Part shown: piece after piece, positions 11,374 to 22,219 of the stretch
Layout of the letters: the number at the start of each line of letters is the position of its first letter
How positions within the stretch are numbered: position 1 is the first letter of the stretch
Assembly (NCBI GenBank): GCA_030220185.1
Contig: JASPKZ010007301.1
Location: 1-64,000 of the forward strand
Length of the DNA: 64,000 bases
Reading direction: 5' to 3'
Source of the DNA: Diploptera punctata
Taxonomy: Eukaryota; Arthropoda; Insecta; Blattodea; Blaberidae
The notes under the pieces: model-generated
Told to the model about the DNA's origin: nothing
What the model saw: only the letters and a program-made list of their open reading frames with translations
The model's database searches: none
Translations under genes and position numbers: made by a program

Positions 11374-11903
11374 GATTTTTATTTGTGGGGACATTTGAAA
11401 TGTCTTGTTTATGCAACTCTAGTTCAATCTTTTTGTTACATTCTGTATACTTATATTCTTGTATATTTTTATAATAGCTAAGTGTCATTGTGCTTCATCT
11501 GAAATGAAGCAGTGAATAATGGTACGTAATATTTTTATTCTCTGGATTCTTGATTTGTATGAGAGTAATGTTTTCTCTTCAATACATTTTGGCACAATCT
11601 AATTTTACTTATTGAAACATTGTATGAAAAGAATATAATTGATAAAGTGTGGACCAATAATTCAGCATACCCTGTCGTCCTTATTAATAGATATACTTTA
11701 CACTGAGCAACAAAAAAGAAACTTTTTTTTTTGTCTCAGAAAGAAAAATATGTGATTCTGATAATATTTTTTCTCCTGAATTCAAATATGATATCGGTTT
11801 TTCTCCATCATGCAAGGTTTCTGAGAGACAGGAATTTATAATTTCAAACACTTAAATATTTTCTTCATTTGTAACTACACAATATTTGAACATTCGGACT
11901 GAC
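11374..11903. other. No recognised gene
   Basis: AT-rich sequence. I see no conserved coding frame or element end. Confidence 0.5.
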
Positions 11904-12056
11904 CTAGAAAGTAAGAAATGGTGATTTTGTGCTATATTTCGCCTGTGGAGCATCCCTCTTGATGGTCCAACAATAATTGGCCAGCATATTAGGATTACAT
12001 TTGCTATGATATCTCTTTTCCATAGCTGAAATCTTGTGATGAAAGTGTTCCCCGTT
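11904..12056 (-). pseudogene. Short conserved C-terminal peptide of a transposon-related protein family
   Basis: The minus frame reads NGEHFHHKISAMEKRYHSKC, then NPNMLANYCWTIKRDAPQ, and ends TKSPFLTF and a stop. It resembles the end of a widespread uncharacterised arthropod protein set that I remember as GERFHQDIxxMEKRYQGKW ... MLADYCWxLxRDxP followed by a short basic tail. The frame is closed upstream by a stop just before Asn, so only this piece remains. I cannot name the source element; the match is from memory. Confidence 0.5.
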
Positions 12057-12409
12057 TTATTTTACAATGGACAAATGGATGAAAAAAAGTTTATTAAAAA
12101 TAATTATTTAAATCCATTAATTGAAATGAAAGTAAAAAAAAAACTGTGGGTGATGGAGAAATTCCGAATATATATTTGAAAACACAATAAAAACTGCATC
12201 AAGTACAACTATTGGTACTCATGAGACAAAAATAATTTTGATCAGTGTTATTGTTTTTTTTGTTTTATCTTGTGTTGTTTAAGCAGTTTGTTTTTCTGTA
12301 TGTAAAATTGAACTGTATTTGGGTTATTCCATGTATAACAGTATGGTGTGAAATATCAGTGTCTCCATATTTGTTGAAAATTTTATATTTAACTCATTGT
12401 TATATATAC
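12057..12409. other. No recognised gene
   Basis: AT-rich spacer with A and T runs. The part next to 12057 may be decayed upstream sequence of the peptide at 11904-12056. Confidence 0.4.
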
Positions 12410-12964
12410 AGGGTGCTCTAAAATTCCCCTTACAAACTTCTAGGACGTGTTGAGGGGACAGATTTGATAATATTTAGAATTGGAATCCATGTCAGGAAAC
12501 TTACCGTTTCCATACTACAGCCATTTGAAAACACATTTTTAATGTGACTACTTTTACAAGTAATTTATTATGAGGTGTGACACAGTACATCAGTTGTTTT
12601 ATAATTCAACTCATTAATAACCAAAGAAACAAAATGGAAACTGAATCATGACTAGCATAAATAATCCTGGATAATACACCCTCCGCAATCAATATTTGCA
12701 GTTTTCAAAACTTTGAAAAATGTTGACATTTTTGGAGAAAAAAAGCAAAAATCTTGAATACTCGATAGGGAAAATTTCGATTTAGATGAATTGTGAAGCT
12801 GTAACTTGTTGAGACACGTGATGTACGTTCAGACAATGCTTGTTTTCAAATGGCTGTAGCATGGAGACGGTAAGTTTCTGGACATGGATTTCAATTGTAA
12901 ATATTATCAACTCAGTCCCCTCTGGAAGGCCTAGAAGTTTGTAAGGGGAATTTTAGAGCACCCT
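12410..12964. mobile_element. Long-arm inverted-repeat (mariner-like) MITE, 555 bp
   Basis: The left arm (12410-12535) begins AGGGTGCTCTAAAATTCCCC and the right arm (12840-12964) is its reverse complement over about 120 bp with scattered mismatches. Both ends abut TATA sequence, as expected for a TA target. The AGGGTGxTCxAAAATTCCC type of terminus is common among mariner-like elements. No transposase frame lies between the arms, so it is non-autonomous. Confidence 0.82.
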
Positions 12965-13682
12965 ATATAAGAATCATTCACAGAATAATGTTTCTGTTAG
13001 ATACTGTTTTAATGTTACAGAGTTGAATCACAAATTATTTGAGTGCACAGATTTATTTTCATTTGTTTTTTGTGCTCATAAGAATAATTGGAAAAAAGTT
13101 TTTATGGTATTGCTTGATAGATTATGAAAGAGGTTATTGAGATACTATATTTTAGTGTTACGGTAGCGCGTCTGTTAAGCCCCTGCGTAATGATAGCGTT
13201 AGGTTCACTATGTTTAAGTGGTCTTTGGCCCGAGCGGCTGGCCTTGGTTTTGGAGGAAAAGTTCTACAATTAAACATGTTAAAAAACACAGTAAACGAAA
13301 TATAACATTATTTATTAAAATAAATACCAAACATAAAGAAAATTAAATCAAACATCTAAAACACTGTTATTAAAGTCAGCTGAAATCGCCACATTGTCAA
13401 ACGTAAACATATTCAAAATATTAAAATGCTGAAATTCAAAGAGTAAGAGAACAACCATGTTAAAATATTCAAAAGAATCAACTTTGGTCATTATTCTAAG
13501 TTCTTTGGACCATTGGGTCCTTTAATTAAATTTATGAATGTAAAATGACCATTTAATGAATGAAAAGAAGGATGTCTTACCCATGTAGCTGCCTTGTCCC
13601 AGGGGGAACCGAACCCTTCGGTCCCCCCACACCGTTCTGTCTTTTGGGTAAAAATTCGTGAGTTTTTATATGATAAACTTTA
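12965..13682. other. No recognised gene
   Basis: AT-rich, with one more GC-rich stretch near 13580-13640 (CCCAGGGGGAACCGAACCC) that I could not assign. A weak A-box-like motif (GGCCCGAGCGGCTGGCC) lies near 13227, without a B box. Confidence 0.4.
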
Positions 13683-13934
13683 AGTTTCTAATTGGGGAAA
13701 TTTGGGTGTGGAAAGATCATGAACTAGTTTAACGTCTTCATCTATGTCACAATGGAAAGCTTGTGCTACTTTCACTTTATCTAATGTGGACATCTTTCTT
13801 GACCAAATAATTCTGGAATCTTTTGACATGGTTTTGATCCAGGATATAACCTTATAGATTTTTACTAGTTTTTTTATATTTAAAAGGTCCTTTGAGAAAA
13901 GACTAAATTGTATTTCAATGCGGTTATTTATTTC
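13683..13934 (-). other. Unidentified 84-codon open stretch
   Basis: An uninterrupted minus frame without repeats encodes a charged, soluble-looking peptide including ISWIKTMSKDSRIIWSRKMS, LDKVKVAQAFHCDIDEDVKL and STPKFPQLET before a TAA at 13680-13682. It is closed upstream by TAG at 13935-13937. The sequence looks like genuine protein and less like AT-rich noise. It may be a remnant of a transposon pol protein or an exon. I do not recognise the family. Confidence 0.35.
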
Positions 13935-14109
13935 CTAATTCCTGATATAATAAACAAATATATATGTCTATCCTTTATCGGTTCTTTATAGTATCTATTA
14001 TTATGGTAGTTAGGCCCTAGTGTAGGCGTAACATTTAGCGAAGGTATTTGGTTTGAAGATGTTTAAGAATATTTTTGTTTTTAAATTCCTTTACTTAAAA
14101 CTCATAAGA

Positions 14110-14155
14110 TACACACACACACACATACATATATATATATACATATACACATACG
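14110..14155. repeat. AC and TA microsatellites
   Basis: ACACACACACAC followed by ATATATATAC sequence directly before SINE-B copy 5. Confidence 0.9.
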
Positions 14156-14312
14156 CATAGTAATTCTGTCCAAAGGCAAGACCTTCACTGCAATCGTAGC
14201 ATTTTCATGCTATGGTTGCAGCTTTACTAGGGAATTGTAGGTGTGGTAACTTCCTGTTGCTTTTTACACCGGTGAAGGATGATGATGATGATAAGGATGA
14301 TGATGGCCATAT
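14156..14312 (-). mobile_element. SINE-B copy 5, lacking its tRNA head
   Basis: It carries the 3' half of SINE-B (GCATAGTAATTCTGTCC, AGCATTTTCATGCTATGG, GGTGTGGTAACTTCC, GATGATGATGATAAGG), then stops at a TA/TG microsatellite (14312-14340). On the minus strand it is truncated at its 5' end, as usual for incomplete reverse transcription. Confidence 0.85.
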
Positions 14313-14697
14313 ATATATATATATGTGTGTGTGTGTGTATGTATAATATTTTCATAAGTTTATAAAATTTGTGTTAGATGATCTGTTGTCGGTGCATGAT
14401 GTACAGCTGCAAGGTACTTTCAACCGTAATGGCAGTTCCAATTCCTGTTAATTTAATGTGTCCCATGTTTTTAGAGATTCCTTCATGAAAATTGTAGTGA
14501 TAGTTTAAGAAATTATTTAACAAAAAAAAAATGGAATATGATAGATAAATTATTGAGTTAAAAAATATTGACATTTCTTTATTTTACTGTAAATTTGAAT
14601 ATATACTCAAAGTGAAATTCCATGAAAAATACATTGTAATATAAACATTCACCAATTCTTTGGTATAATTTTTACTTTTATAAAAAGTATATTTAAT
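14313..14697. other. TA/TG microsatellite and AT-rich spacer
   Basis: A TATATG/TGTGTG tract (14313-14342) is followed by AT-rich sequence. No gene seen. Confidence 0.5.
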
Positions 14698-14945
14698 AAA
14701 ACAGAGTGCTGCATAAGTCAGTTAATCACTGCACATAATTGCAGGGGGGGGGGGGGAGCAGATTGGTTAAAACTGGGGTTTGAATATGGGATCTTCAGAA
14801 TACAATGTCAGACACTAATAATAAGCAGTAGTGTTTGAAGTTATATTCTGAAGGTCGTGTAATGAAACCCCAGTTTCAGCCAATCAGATTTTTTCCCTTG
14901 CAAACATGTGCAGTGGTTAAATGCTTATGCCATACTCTGTATTTT
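14698..14945. mobile_element. Foldback (inverted-repeat) element, about 245 bp
   Basis: The left arm starts ACAGAGTGCTGCATAAGTCA and runs through ACTGGGGTTTGAATA and TTCAGAATA. The right arm ends TGCTTATGCCATACTCTGT and contains TATTCTGAA and ATGAAACCCCAGTTT in inverse order. The arms are about 110 bp with mismatches and a G13 run on one side only. No coding capacity. Superfamily unknown. Confidence 0.75.
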
Positions 14946-15418
14946 AACAATATTAAAAAACCTCAGTGTTATTTCCTATCTACATAACTTAATAGACTAC
15001 ATGTCTTGAATCACTAAGTTACACTGTTGTTATGAAGTTCATGTTAGGGAATTTAACTATTTATTATAAATTCATATATTAGAATGTTGAAGAAAATGCA
15101 TAATTTCACTTTACAAAATCTCAATTTTGGTATGGAATGACCCATTTATTGTATCACAAAATTTATACATACATATTGTAATCATGTGAATTAATTGTGT
15201 CTACAGTATGTTAAAGAAGAATAATTATTACACTAAAGTTTTAAACATGCATAACTTAAAGTTGTTAAACTATTTTATTGATCAGATGAGCTGTATTGAA
15301 TGCTGTAGGAACTTTGTAAGGATATAATTTTTTTCAAAAAATACTTTGTCTAAAGTGCAATGTTACCTAAATGGTATAAATAAATGTTACATTAATTAGA
15401 AAATGCATATCTCTCCTT
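14946..15418. other. No recognised gene
   Basis: AT-rich sequence upstream of the reverse transcriptase remnant. No feature seen. Confidence 0.5.
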
Positions 15419-15635
15419 ATAGATTATAAGAAAGTTTTTGATAATGTATCTAGGCCAAAATTAAGGAACATACTAAATGAAAAGGAATTCCACTACAGTT
15501 GATAGCAGTAATTAAAGAAATGTATGAAAGAAAGAAAAATAAATCAATGGGAACCAATAAACATAACAGGAGGAGTTAGACAAGATTGTCCACCATCAGC
15601 CACTCTTTTTAATATTTATTTTGACCACAAGATGG
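15419..15635 (+). pseudogene. Non-LTR reverse transcriptase fragment (palm entry motifs)
   Basis: The reading gives DYKKVFDNVSRPKLRNILNE, then with a frame change EMYER, and GVRQDCPPSATLFNIYFD. These match the conserved DYxKAFDxV and GVRQGCPLSPxLFNIY regions of non-LTR reverse transcriptases. The G to D change in RQG and the frameshift show decay. It runs straight into a second copy of the same motif at 15636. Confidence 0.75.
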
Positions 15636-15689
15636 GAAAAGATCAGCACTGGAGTAAGACAGGGATGTGGACTTTCACTGGTGCTTTTC

Positions 15690-15733
<44 letters not shown>

Positions 15734-16535
15734 TAAATTAATAAATAAATGGAGGAAAACACAACGAGGATATATACCCATCAATAGGAATCTCAAACTT
15801 GATGCTATTCTTTTTTGCAGACGATGTAGTGCTTCTGGCACTTTCCAAAAATGATTTGCAACGATCAATTTATAATTTACAAAAAATAGGTGCCAAATTT
15901 AATATGGAAATATCAATTAACAAAACTAAAATTATGGCATTTCATGGAAGGACCCCATACAAAGTAAAATCTGTCTCCAGAATAAAATTTTAGAGAGATG
16001 TAATTAATTTAAATACCTTGGATATTATCTCTCTATCTGGGATGAAAAAAGACATCCCTGAAAAAATTAAGAGTTATAATAAAAGTTTAGGAATTATTAA
16101 TCAAGTTATGAAACCATCCCTTGTACAAAAAAAAAAACACCAGATTACGTTTGTATAACACTTTGGCTAGACCAGTGTTGACCTATGGTAGTGAAGCATG
16201 GACACTGAAAAGACAACACGAAAGCAGAATAATGGCTTGTGAAATGAGATTCATGTGCAGAACAGTGGGTTACACCAGATGGGATCGGAAAAGGAACACC
16301 GATATCTTAAAGGAATTGAAGACTATGCCAATTTTGGAATATATTAAACAGTACCAACTAAATTGGAAACACCATCTTGAAAGAATGAGTTCAAATTGGA
16401 TCCCCAAAGCTGTTTATAATTATATACCAAGAGGATGAAGACCACTGGGCTGTTCTATGAAACGCTGGAGGGAAAATTTTCTATAGGATCGTAATAGGCC
16501 TTGGCCTAATACTTGGAAGGAAGAAGAAGAAGATT
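15636..16535 (+). pseudogene. Non-LTR reverse transcriptase remnant with FADD motif
   Basis: Successive pieces read ISTGVRQGCGLSLVLF, a TA microsatellite, WRKTQRGYIPINRNLKLDA, FFADDVVLLALSKNDLQRS (FADD catalytic pair at 15814-15825), FNMEISINKTKIMAF, LYNTLARPVLTYGSEAWTLK, ACEMRFMCRTVGYTRWDRKR and PLGCSMKRWRENF, ending in GAAGAAGAAGAAG (about 16519-16533). Order and motifs are those of the RT palm through the C-terminus. Several frameshifts, stops and the microsatellite make it non-functional. Confidence 0.85.
15691..15730. repeat. TA dinucleotide microsatellite inside the RT remnant
   Basis: About 20 AT repeats replace the sequence after VLFIIYI, where related enzymes have NIYIN. The TATAT in the original ATTATATAT codons probably seeded it. 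Confidence 0.95.
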
Positions 16536-17331
16536 TTGGCCACACAAACAAATAACTACTGGGGGTATTAACTTAGGAAATGTAATAATAAAAACATAAG
16601 CTTTTGCAGATGGCTGCAGTAGATTTTAATAGCAAAATCAGAAGATGAATTACAGAGAATGCTATATAAAGTAAATGAAATAAAAAGAAAAAAGTTAAAA
16701 TATCATCAGAAAATAAAAAAATAAATAAATAAAACAATGGCTTTCAAGGGTATTCAACTAGTTTTGATGAAGATAATATTAGAAAATAAACCAATGTAAT
16801 AAGTGGCAAAATATAATTTCCTTGGTTGCAAAATATCATGCACAATGGAAATAGATATAAATAAACTAAATAAGTTTAATTGTATAACAGGAACACGAAA
16901 AATAACTTAAAAAATAAAACGAGAAAAGACTGAAATGAAATTATACAAGACAATGGCAGTTGCTAGTGGATCTGAAACATGGACAGTGACAACACAATAA
17001 TCTGCCAGAATCCAAGCTGCTGAAATGAAATTTGTGAGACCAATAGCAGGTATCAAAGAACAGACAAAAAATGTAACACAAAAATAAGATAGCAACTAAA
17101 AGTAGAGGAATTAAACACAACAATAGTGAAATACAGAACAAACTAGAAAGAACACTTAGTGAGGATGACTGAGAAGAAAATATGAAAAGCAGCATACAAC
17201 TATTCACCAAGATGAAGTAGTAGTAGTAGTTTGGGAAGACAAAAGAAAAGATGGAAAGAGCAGCAAATTGGAGCTGGAACAAGTATTAAAAAGCCTAAAC
17301 CATGACAAAGAAGAAGAAGAAGAAGATTAAT
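16536..17331 (+). pseudogene. Second, more decayed non-LTR reverse transcriptase remnant
   Basis: Scattered pieces in changing frames give AFADGC (a decayed FADD), KSEDELQRMLYKVNEI, KYNFLGCKISCTMEIDINK, EMKLYKTMAVASGSETWTV, ARIQAAEMKFVRPIAG and KRWKEQQIGAG. It ends in AAAGAAGAAGAAGAAGAAG (17307-17327). The order parallels the copy just upstream, including the GAA tail, so both probably come from one family. Heavily mutated. Confidence 0.72.
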
Positions 17332-17763
17332 TAGAAAAAAATAAAATAATGTATAAGTAAATTAAAATATGATAGTAATATGTGACAAATGTGTCAGGAT
17401 AGGTTAAGTAAGAAAAAAAAAAACGAACATGTGAATGTAGAGTTCTCAGGTTCAAGCATGAATTTTTCTTTCTAAAATAAATTAAACATGCATTTTACAT
17501 TTTAATCTTACCAATTCCTTTATTAAATATGACAATTCTTTTATCTTTGGTGGTTACTATTACTATTTGAAAATAGTTAGTCATGGTCTCTTTTTTACAG
17601 TTATTTTAGGTATTTATTTTACAGCCTTACAAGGAATGTGCTCTATTACAAAATAAAATTTTCTGGTGAGTGTAACTGCATGTTTATGAACTGTAATATA
17701 GAAAAGAGAGATGAATTGTTAATTGAATATATTTGTAAGAAATAAGTGTACAATAATTCAAAA
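17332..17763. other. No recognised gene
   Basis: AT-rich spacer, no element end seen. Confidence 0.5.
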
Positions 17764-18266
17764 TTTAAAATAAAATCTGTTCACCTCACATCAGATTTTG
17801 TAATCAAAATGGTTTGAAAACTTGGTGGTTTTGTTACCAGTAATTTCTTGACCGATGTCCAAGAGCATTGCTTCTTACTCCATCTGTTGGTGGACAGATA
17901 AACCTCTGTATGAAATTAAATTCCCTGGTTGTTTCAAAATTAATTAATTATTCTTTCTTGCTTATTTGAGTGTGGATTCTTTTTCCCCAAACTGTTCTCT
18001 CTTTTGGATTTTCTGTTTGTTTTATTAAACTAGCTTTTGGAATAGAAAAACTTAAGTAGAAAAAATCGACATGCAATTAAAAAAATGAAAAATTAGTGAA
18101 TTTTGAAATTTGTGGAAAGTTGATTTGTTTTGGAGATTCATCTGTCCACCAACAAATGGAGTAAGAAGCAGTGCTCCTGTATGACAGAACATTGAAATTA
18201 TTGATGATAAAACTACATAGGTTTTGAAAGTGGTGAAATAGAAGATGGGATGTGAGGTGAACAGAG
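17764..18266. mobile_element. Foldback element with ~130-bp arms (same family as 26848-28011)
   Basis: Left arm: CTGTTCACCTCACATCAGAT, then CAGTAATTTCTTGACCGATG, GCATTGCTTCTTACTCCATC and GTTGGTGGACAGAT. Right arm: the inverse (ATCTGTCCACCAACAAATGG, AGTAAGAAGCAGTGCTCC, GGGATGTGAGGTGAACAG). The outer part (CCTCAC ... GGTTTGAAA ... AGTAATTTCTTG) also resembles the foldback at 26848, so the two look related. No coding capacity. Confidence 0.75.
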
Positions 18267-20075
18267 ATTGTTTTCAAATTAAAAAAATAAATTATACCTC
18301 ATGGTGATATTTTGTACAAAAGTTCAATACAATAAGTGGCAATAATTTTTTATGTTGGTAGTACAAAAAATAATTTAATATTGTTAGGAATTGACATTAA
18401 TTGTAAAGTAAAGAGGCAGTGCTATGTAAATTTGGGAATTGCTGTACTGTGTATATGAATTTCAGTTGAATGCACATACCTTTATGTATATGTGGGTGCA
18501 CTTGTAGACAGGATATATAGATTAGTGTTCTTGGATTTTTTTAATGTTTGTGTAATATATACATATTGCCAAACATATAATAGAATTTCCTATATTCTTG
18601 AATAGAAAATAGATTGGTAAAAGTAAAGTGATATCACTAGAGCATTAGCAAGTCCTCAGGGTGGTAGGAGATCCATGCTTCCAACTTTTATATATGATTG
18701 GTACAAGATGTAAGCTTTACTGATGGGTGCCTCACCATCAGAACGTATGTGTGGATATGCGGCAAAAGTAGTAATGAGATTTTTGAGATAATTTTTCTTT
18801 TAAAATAGAAGTTAAAGAATTTGAAATATGAAAGTAATTTGTGGATGATGCAGATACAAACCAGAAAAACAGTAATTTATAAAGCACTGTTTAGTATGTT
18901 GTCTGAAGGATGTAGCAGGCATTGTGGTTGTGATGTCAGTTATCTTATTCAAATGTTAGTCCAGGATAGAAACAATTTTGTTGCAGTGTAGAGGTGAAAT
19001 AAAAAAAAATATTGTATTGTAATGAATAAGGGGTGGATTTGTATGACCTAAAAAATGGAAAATATGCATGCATTTATGATGTAAAAAAAAAAGGTTTAAA
19101 TAAGACCTAAAAAGACAAAAATGTGACATTATAATTCAATGAATTTTTTACCCATACTATATTAATTGTTGATTCTTATACATTTTCAATTATATCCTAA
19201 GAAAAAGGAAATCATCTATTGTCCAGTGCAAATGTTTGCTACCTGCTAACAGAAATCTTTGAAACAAGTGTACTGTGAAACTGATGATTTTTATACAGAT
19301 ACAGTGTTGGTTATTTACAATTGTCTGATGACTGGGCTATTAAAAAAACCCAAAATATGACTTTATCATAGAAATAAGCAGAAGTATGACCAAAGATCTG
19401 AAAAAGTGAGAAATATGACTTTTAAGACCCCATAAAACCACTTAATCTTAATAATAAAGCATATATAAATGTTTTTACTTACTTGAAACTTAGAGTGTAG
19501 GCTTTGGTAAAAATATGACATGTTGTAGGAATCTGCCCCTTAGTAATGAAATTGCAATACTATGTTCCGAAAACAATGTTTTTTTTATGCCCCAGGTTGT
19601 CATTTTGACATTGCTGGTGTTCTATACTGGCATTGGCTTAATTGTAACCCAGTTCTGAAGCTGGGGTGCCTAGAAGGTGGAGCCCTGATGGCATGATGGG
19701 TGATAAATGATAATGAATTGCCAGGAGAGTCTTTAACGTAAACTTAACCTAAATTCCAGACCACAGGAATAATTCCCTTTAAGGAAAAATTGTATGGTTT
19801 GACAGGGAATCAAACCTGGGATTTCATGAACAGTGGCAAAATTATTTGAAATGTAATGAAATAAATTACACATTGGATCTCGCTCTACTGTAAACTAATC
19901 TATATTTCTTATGAGTTAAGTTCCAGTTGTAATGTAAAAAAAAAAACAGATGTAAGAATGCATTTTAATTGGTTGAATAATGATTTTACTTTCAAGTTTA
20001 TAGTAAAATGTAGTTCCCTTTTTAATACTCTAAATAAAGGGGAAAAAAATATGCATTATCTAGCACATGTATATA
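18267..20075. other. No gene; AT-rich with weak SINE-like traces
   Basis: Mostly AT-rich. Sequence around 18640-18745 (GTCCTCAGGGTGGTAGGAGA) weakly resembles the end of the SINE at 36411-36700. No conserved coding frame seen. Confidence 0.45.
19590..19846 (-). mobile_element. Possible 5'-truncated SINE
   Basis: Read on the minus strand it starts with a B-box-like CCCAGGTTTGATTCCCTG (19806-19824 on +), continues through a more GC-rich body than its surroundings, and has a GATAAATGATAATG tract like that of SINE-B. No A box or target duplication was found, so this is tentative. Confidence 0.35.
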
Positions 20076-20138
20076 CAGAGTGATTCAAAAGTCTTTTGAC
20101 ATTTTTGTCAAACCAATGTTTTATGCAAGACTTATTAC

Positions 20139-20811
20139 TAGGGCAAGGCAATTAATGATTTTGTATCTTTTTCTTATGAAGGTTGAAACATTGCTTGCAT
20201 ATATGAAAATGTACGGCATTAAAAAAACGGATTAAATGAAAGCAGTTTGTTAGAGATTTTTTTTTTGCATTTTCTTAACTTTTTTAGGGATAGGTCATTT
20301 TTTGGCAATTTTTAGGTAATTTTGAGCATTTTTTACACTTTTCCTTAAGGCTGGTGACATTATTTGTATTTTATTTAAGATTTTTATTATAATTCAGTAT
20401 TTTTCCTTGTCAATTCAATTTCTTGAAATTAAGTAGTTGTTTTGCTAACTACAACCCCTATTTTGAAGGTATGTGTATAATGATCTTGCCCAATTCTAGG
20501 AATTTTATTCAATTTCTTGGAGCTTACGCTACCTTCTACCCTTATTCTGATTGTTTTCTGCAATAAAATGTACTGTAGTATGTATTTTTTAAATACTTTT
20601 CTTTCAATATTTGATGCTAAGTTAAATTCTATATAATTCAGTAATCAAGTGAGTACTTAATCTAATAAATAGTATTTTTATTGGTAATTCTAAACTTTTT
20701 AATTGTAATTTTTTTATTTTATTGGCCATTTTTTTGCATTTATTAGGTCATAAATGCATTTTTTATTTTGAATTTTTTACCAATTTATAGGTCATTAAAT
20801 GCCTTGCCCTA
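20139..20811. mobile_element. hAT-like non-autonomous element nested in the mariner-like element
   Basis: CTTATTAC is duplicated exactly at 20131-20138 and 20812-20819. The element ends are TAGGGCAAGGCAATTAATGA and, reverse-complemented, TAGGGCAAGGCATTTAATGA. An 8-bp target duplication with short terminal inverted repeats fits the hAT superfamily (P-like elements also make 8 bp). The 673-bp interior is T-rich (GCATTTTT, GGTCATTTTTTGG) and has no coding frame. Confidence 0.85.
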
Positions 20812-20851
20812 CTTATTACACATGGAAAGTAATGACTACTGGATGATAAAC

Positions 20852-21850
20852 TCAGTACATTTCAATGTGGTGGTCCTTCAAGTTACGGCACAGACTCCAT
20901 CTTTCTAGTGTACAATGAAACACTTTTGCCAGCATAGCTGGTGTGATTGCAACTACCGCTGCAGGTATTCAGTTTCTGAACTGCTATGAGGTGTTGATCT
21001 TCACTTCATTCACTTTGGACTTAACGTAACCCCAAACAAAGAAGTCTAGTGGTGTCGGATCTGAAGAGCGTGCCGCCAAAATTCTCGGTGAACCATGACC
21101 TACCGGGGAAAACTTGGTTGATGTGGTCAGGAACAATGATGGCAAAATGAGGTGGTGCATCATCTTGCTGAAAAACCGCAGTATGTTGTAGAGCATCCTG
21201 TGCCAGCTGCGGTTCCAGGTATTCTTCTAGCATGTCAAGCTAGTTACCGTTGTTTCCGCAAACATAAATGGCCCGTAAATTTTTGTTTTTGTTATTCCCA
21301 GCCACACATTTACCTTTGGTGTATGTCTCTGAAATTCTTGTATGGCGTTTGGCTGTTCGCCTGCCCAAATCCTACAATTATGCCTATTGACAGTCCACAT
21401 GTGTGGAATGTTGCATCACTGAACAACACCTCATGAGATCATCATTTTCAATGACATTTAACAGGTCATCACACATGACTTGTCGAGCTGCATAGTGTTG
21501 TGCATTATCTGGATGTGATAAGGACGTTAGTTCAGTTTGAAGCGCAAGGTACGCCATACAATGTTTTGAGTCATATGCAACTCTCTGCTGAGTCTCTGAT
21601 TGATGCACAGGGACTTCATGAGATTGCATTCTGTATGGGTTGCACGTCTAGTGTTGTAACCGGTCTCCCTCTAGGTTGCCTCATCAGCAACATATCCCGT
21701 CCGTTTCATTTTTAGTACCAGATCTCTAATAGCTTGCCTGCTAGGACCTGGTTTTCTGAACTTTCTAGTGAATTCTTCTTGGTCCTGTCCGAACGTCAGT
21801 CTTGGTATATGAGCGAAAACGACAGCTAATTTTTCGTCTATTGTTTGCAT
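20852..21850 (-). pseudogene. Mariner-like transposase pseudogene
   Basis: From ATG at 21848-21850 the frame reads MQTIDEKLAVVFAHIPRLTF, QEEFTRKFRKPGPSRQAIRD and MKRTGYVADEAT, then a stop. Later pieces in other frames are AARQVMCDDLLNVIENDD, AVFQQDDAPPHF (the catalytic Asp of QQDxAPPH is kept), SSDPTPLDFFVWGYVKSKV (normally SPDLTPLDFFLWGYVK) and PAMLAKVFHCTLERWSLC, ending at TGA 20852-20854. The total of about 333 codons equals a full mariner-type transposase. Stops and frameshifts abolish function. Confidence 0.85.
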
Positions 21851-21927
21851 AGTTTACAATTACAAATAAAAAAAATGCATACATTAATGATATGAGGAAA
21901 ATGTCAAGAGAATTTTGAATCACCCTG

Positions 21928-22219
21928 TATAAATTGTGGGAGATTTTAAAAATAAATAATTAAAATTTTAATAGATTAAATGAGCATGCATATTGTAGAA
22001 TATGTTGCATTTCAGTTGTTAAAATAGCTGCTTCTGTATATTAATGAAAGATTGAAAGTAAAGCATTTAAAAAGTGAAGAGAAATTATTTTGAATGTTTT
22101 GGGGAAAAAATGTAAGGAGGAAAAAAAAAATGTACATTAAGCCGTTCAGGATGTGGTGAAAATAAGAGCAGAATTTACAGGTGAGTCAGCTTATAGCATA
22201 AATTCTGTTCTTAATGAAA
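21928..22219. other. No recognised gene
   Basis: AT-rich spacer between the mariner-like element and the palindrome. Confidence 0.5.

Larger units (their letters stand above)
20076..21927 (-). mobile_element. Dead mariner-like element with TA target and terminal inverted repeats
   Basis: The left end is CAGAGTGATTCAAAAGTCTT after TA (20074-20075). The right end reads, in reverse complement, CAGGGTGATTCAAAATTCTC before TA (21928-21929). Subtracting the nested 673-bp element and its 8-bp duplication leaves about 1.17 kb, close to the usual mariner length. It carries a broken transposase on the minus strand (20852-21850). The terminus CAGxGTGATTCAAAA is typical of mariner-like elements of insects. 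Confidence 0.88.
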
